The notes under the pieces are model-generated. The model did not search any database. It saw only the letters and a program-made list of their open reading frames with translations, and had not been told where the DNA came from. Shown piece by piece: positions 29,860 to 30,310 of a stretch of DNA of 30,310 bases. The DNA is from Hymenochaete sp. R1 (Eukaryota > Basidiomycota > Agaricomycetes > Hymenochaetales > Hymenochaetaceae): assembly GCA_019400425.1 (NCBI GenBank), contig JAFREE010000223.1, forward strand, positions 1 through 30,310. Direction: 5' to 3'. The position numbers and the translations under genes are program-made. Position 1 is the first letter of the stretch. Each line of letters starts with the position of its first letter.

Positions 29860-30310
29860 GCACTTGTGAAAGGGATCTACAACCAAAGCGCGGATTGATC
29901 GAACGTCGACGGAAGGGTCAGCGTGGGATGGCTGACGGATTCCTGGCTTCGACCATGAGTCCAGCTGCTGAGCTTGGTAGAAACGACCGAGCTTCCTCAA
30001 GATATCTTGGAGCAGTATGTAAATGTGGTTCAAACGGACGTTGCGGACCTCGGGGCCTTGAAACGAGCGTGATGGCAAAAATGAGCTCAACAAAGGGCGT
30101 GGCGGCTTGGGCTCAAAACGAAAAAAAAGGTAGAGCATGTGTCGCTTTGGACTACTGCAGCTTTGCTGCACAAGTAAGTTGAATGAAACTGGGGCGGCGG
30201 ACATAATGCGCCAAACTCCGGATTCATTTGTCGACTTGCGCGGTCGCAGCGGTCGCTATATCCGGGCCAGGGTGGCGAGATTGATCAGTGGACTTCTTGC
30301 AGACCGTGAA
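29860..30310 (+). pseudogene. Unrecognised decayed gene running off the right edge
   Basis: One frame reads very like protein from 29860: ALVKGIYNQSAD, GRVSVGWLTDSWLRP, LLSLVETTELPQDILEQYV, TDVADLGALKRA, VSLWTTAALLHK. It carries four TGA stops (first at 29884-29886), at least one at a position that would naturally read Arg. At 30172-30179 AAGT is present twice in tandem. Removing one copy would carry the frame into KLNETGAADIMRQTPDSF and SGRYIRARVARLISGLL, which is open to the window end. The family is not recognised, and no catalytic motif stands out. The beginning may lie after an acceptor-like CATCAG at 29855-29860. Confidence 0.5.

Noticed and set aside
1..30310. CRISPR arrays, bacterial operons or ribosome-binding sites
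   Set aside because: Spliceosomal introns show eukaryotic DNA, and no regularly spaced repeat-spacer structure is present.

Overview
The window looks like a stretch of fungal nuclear DNA, most likely from a basidiomycete (Agaricomycetes). Real genes are broken by many very short GT-AG introns (38-74 nt, several with a CTAAC-like branch site). The one clear DNA transposon has the intron-rich CACTA/Tnp2-like architecture seen in mushroom genomes. The LTR element is a small solo LTR. Gene density is low, and much of the sequence holds no intact reading frame.

Layout. (1) 436-2009, plus strand: an unrecognised gene of at least ten exons whose splice phases all agree. (2) About 3608-5215: a decayed copy of the C-terminal third of a CHD1-type chromatin-remodelling ATPase. 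(3) 5216-14466: mostly non-coding or decayed sequence with scattered exon-like pieces. (4) 14467-16242: several open minus-strand segments of unknown identity. (5) About 16759-18220: a relic of phosphocholine cytidylyltransferase whose HxGH active-site motif is lost, running within about 40 bp into a truncated alpha/beta hydrolase and then an unrelated spliced gene tail. (6) 20384-24032, minus strand: a five-exon CACTA-like transposase that reads as intact once a 50-nt intron is recognised. (7) 25407-28708, plus strand: a large gene joining a PD-(D/E)XK nuclease-like domain to a protein-kinase domain, with a Crinkler-like overall plan. It is interrupted in the kinase activation segment by a 457-bp solo LTR flanked by a perfect 5-bp target-site duplication (GGATC). 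(8) About 29860 to the right edge: the start of another decayed, unrecognised gene.

Overall the region looks like a transposon-rich graveyard: dead copies of conserved host genes, one apparently complete transposase, and an effector-like nuclease-kinase gene recently broken by a retroelement. Several of the relics carry in-frame TGA where the family or context suggests Arg (CGA), which fits C-to-T decay. No RNA gene and no CRISPR array could be supported. All exon boundaries were derived by reading frames and splice sites by eye; no database search or transcript data were available.
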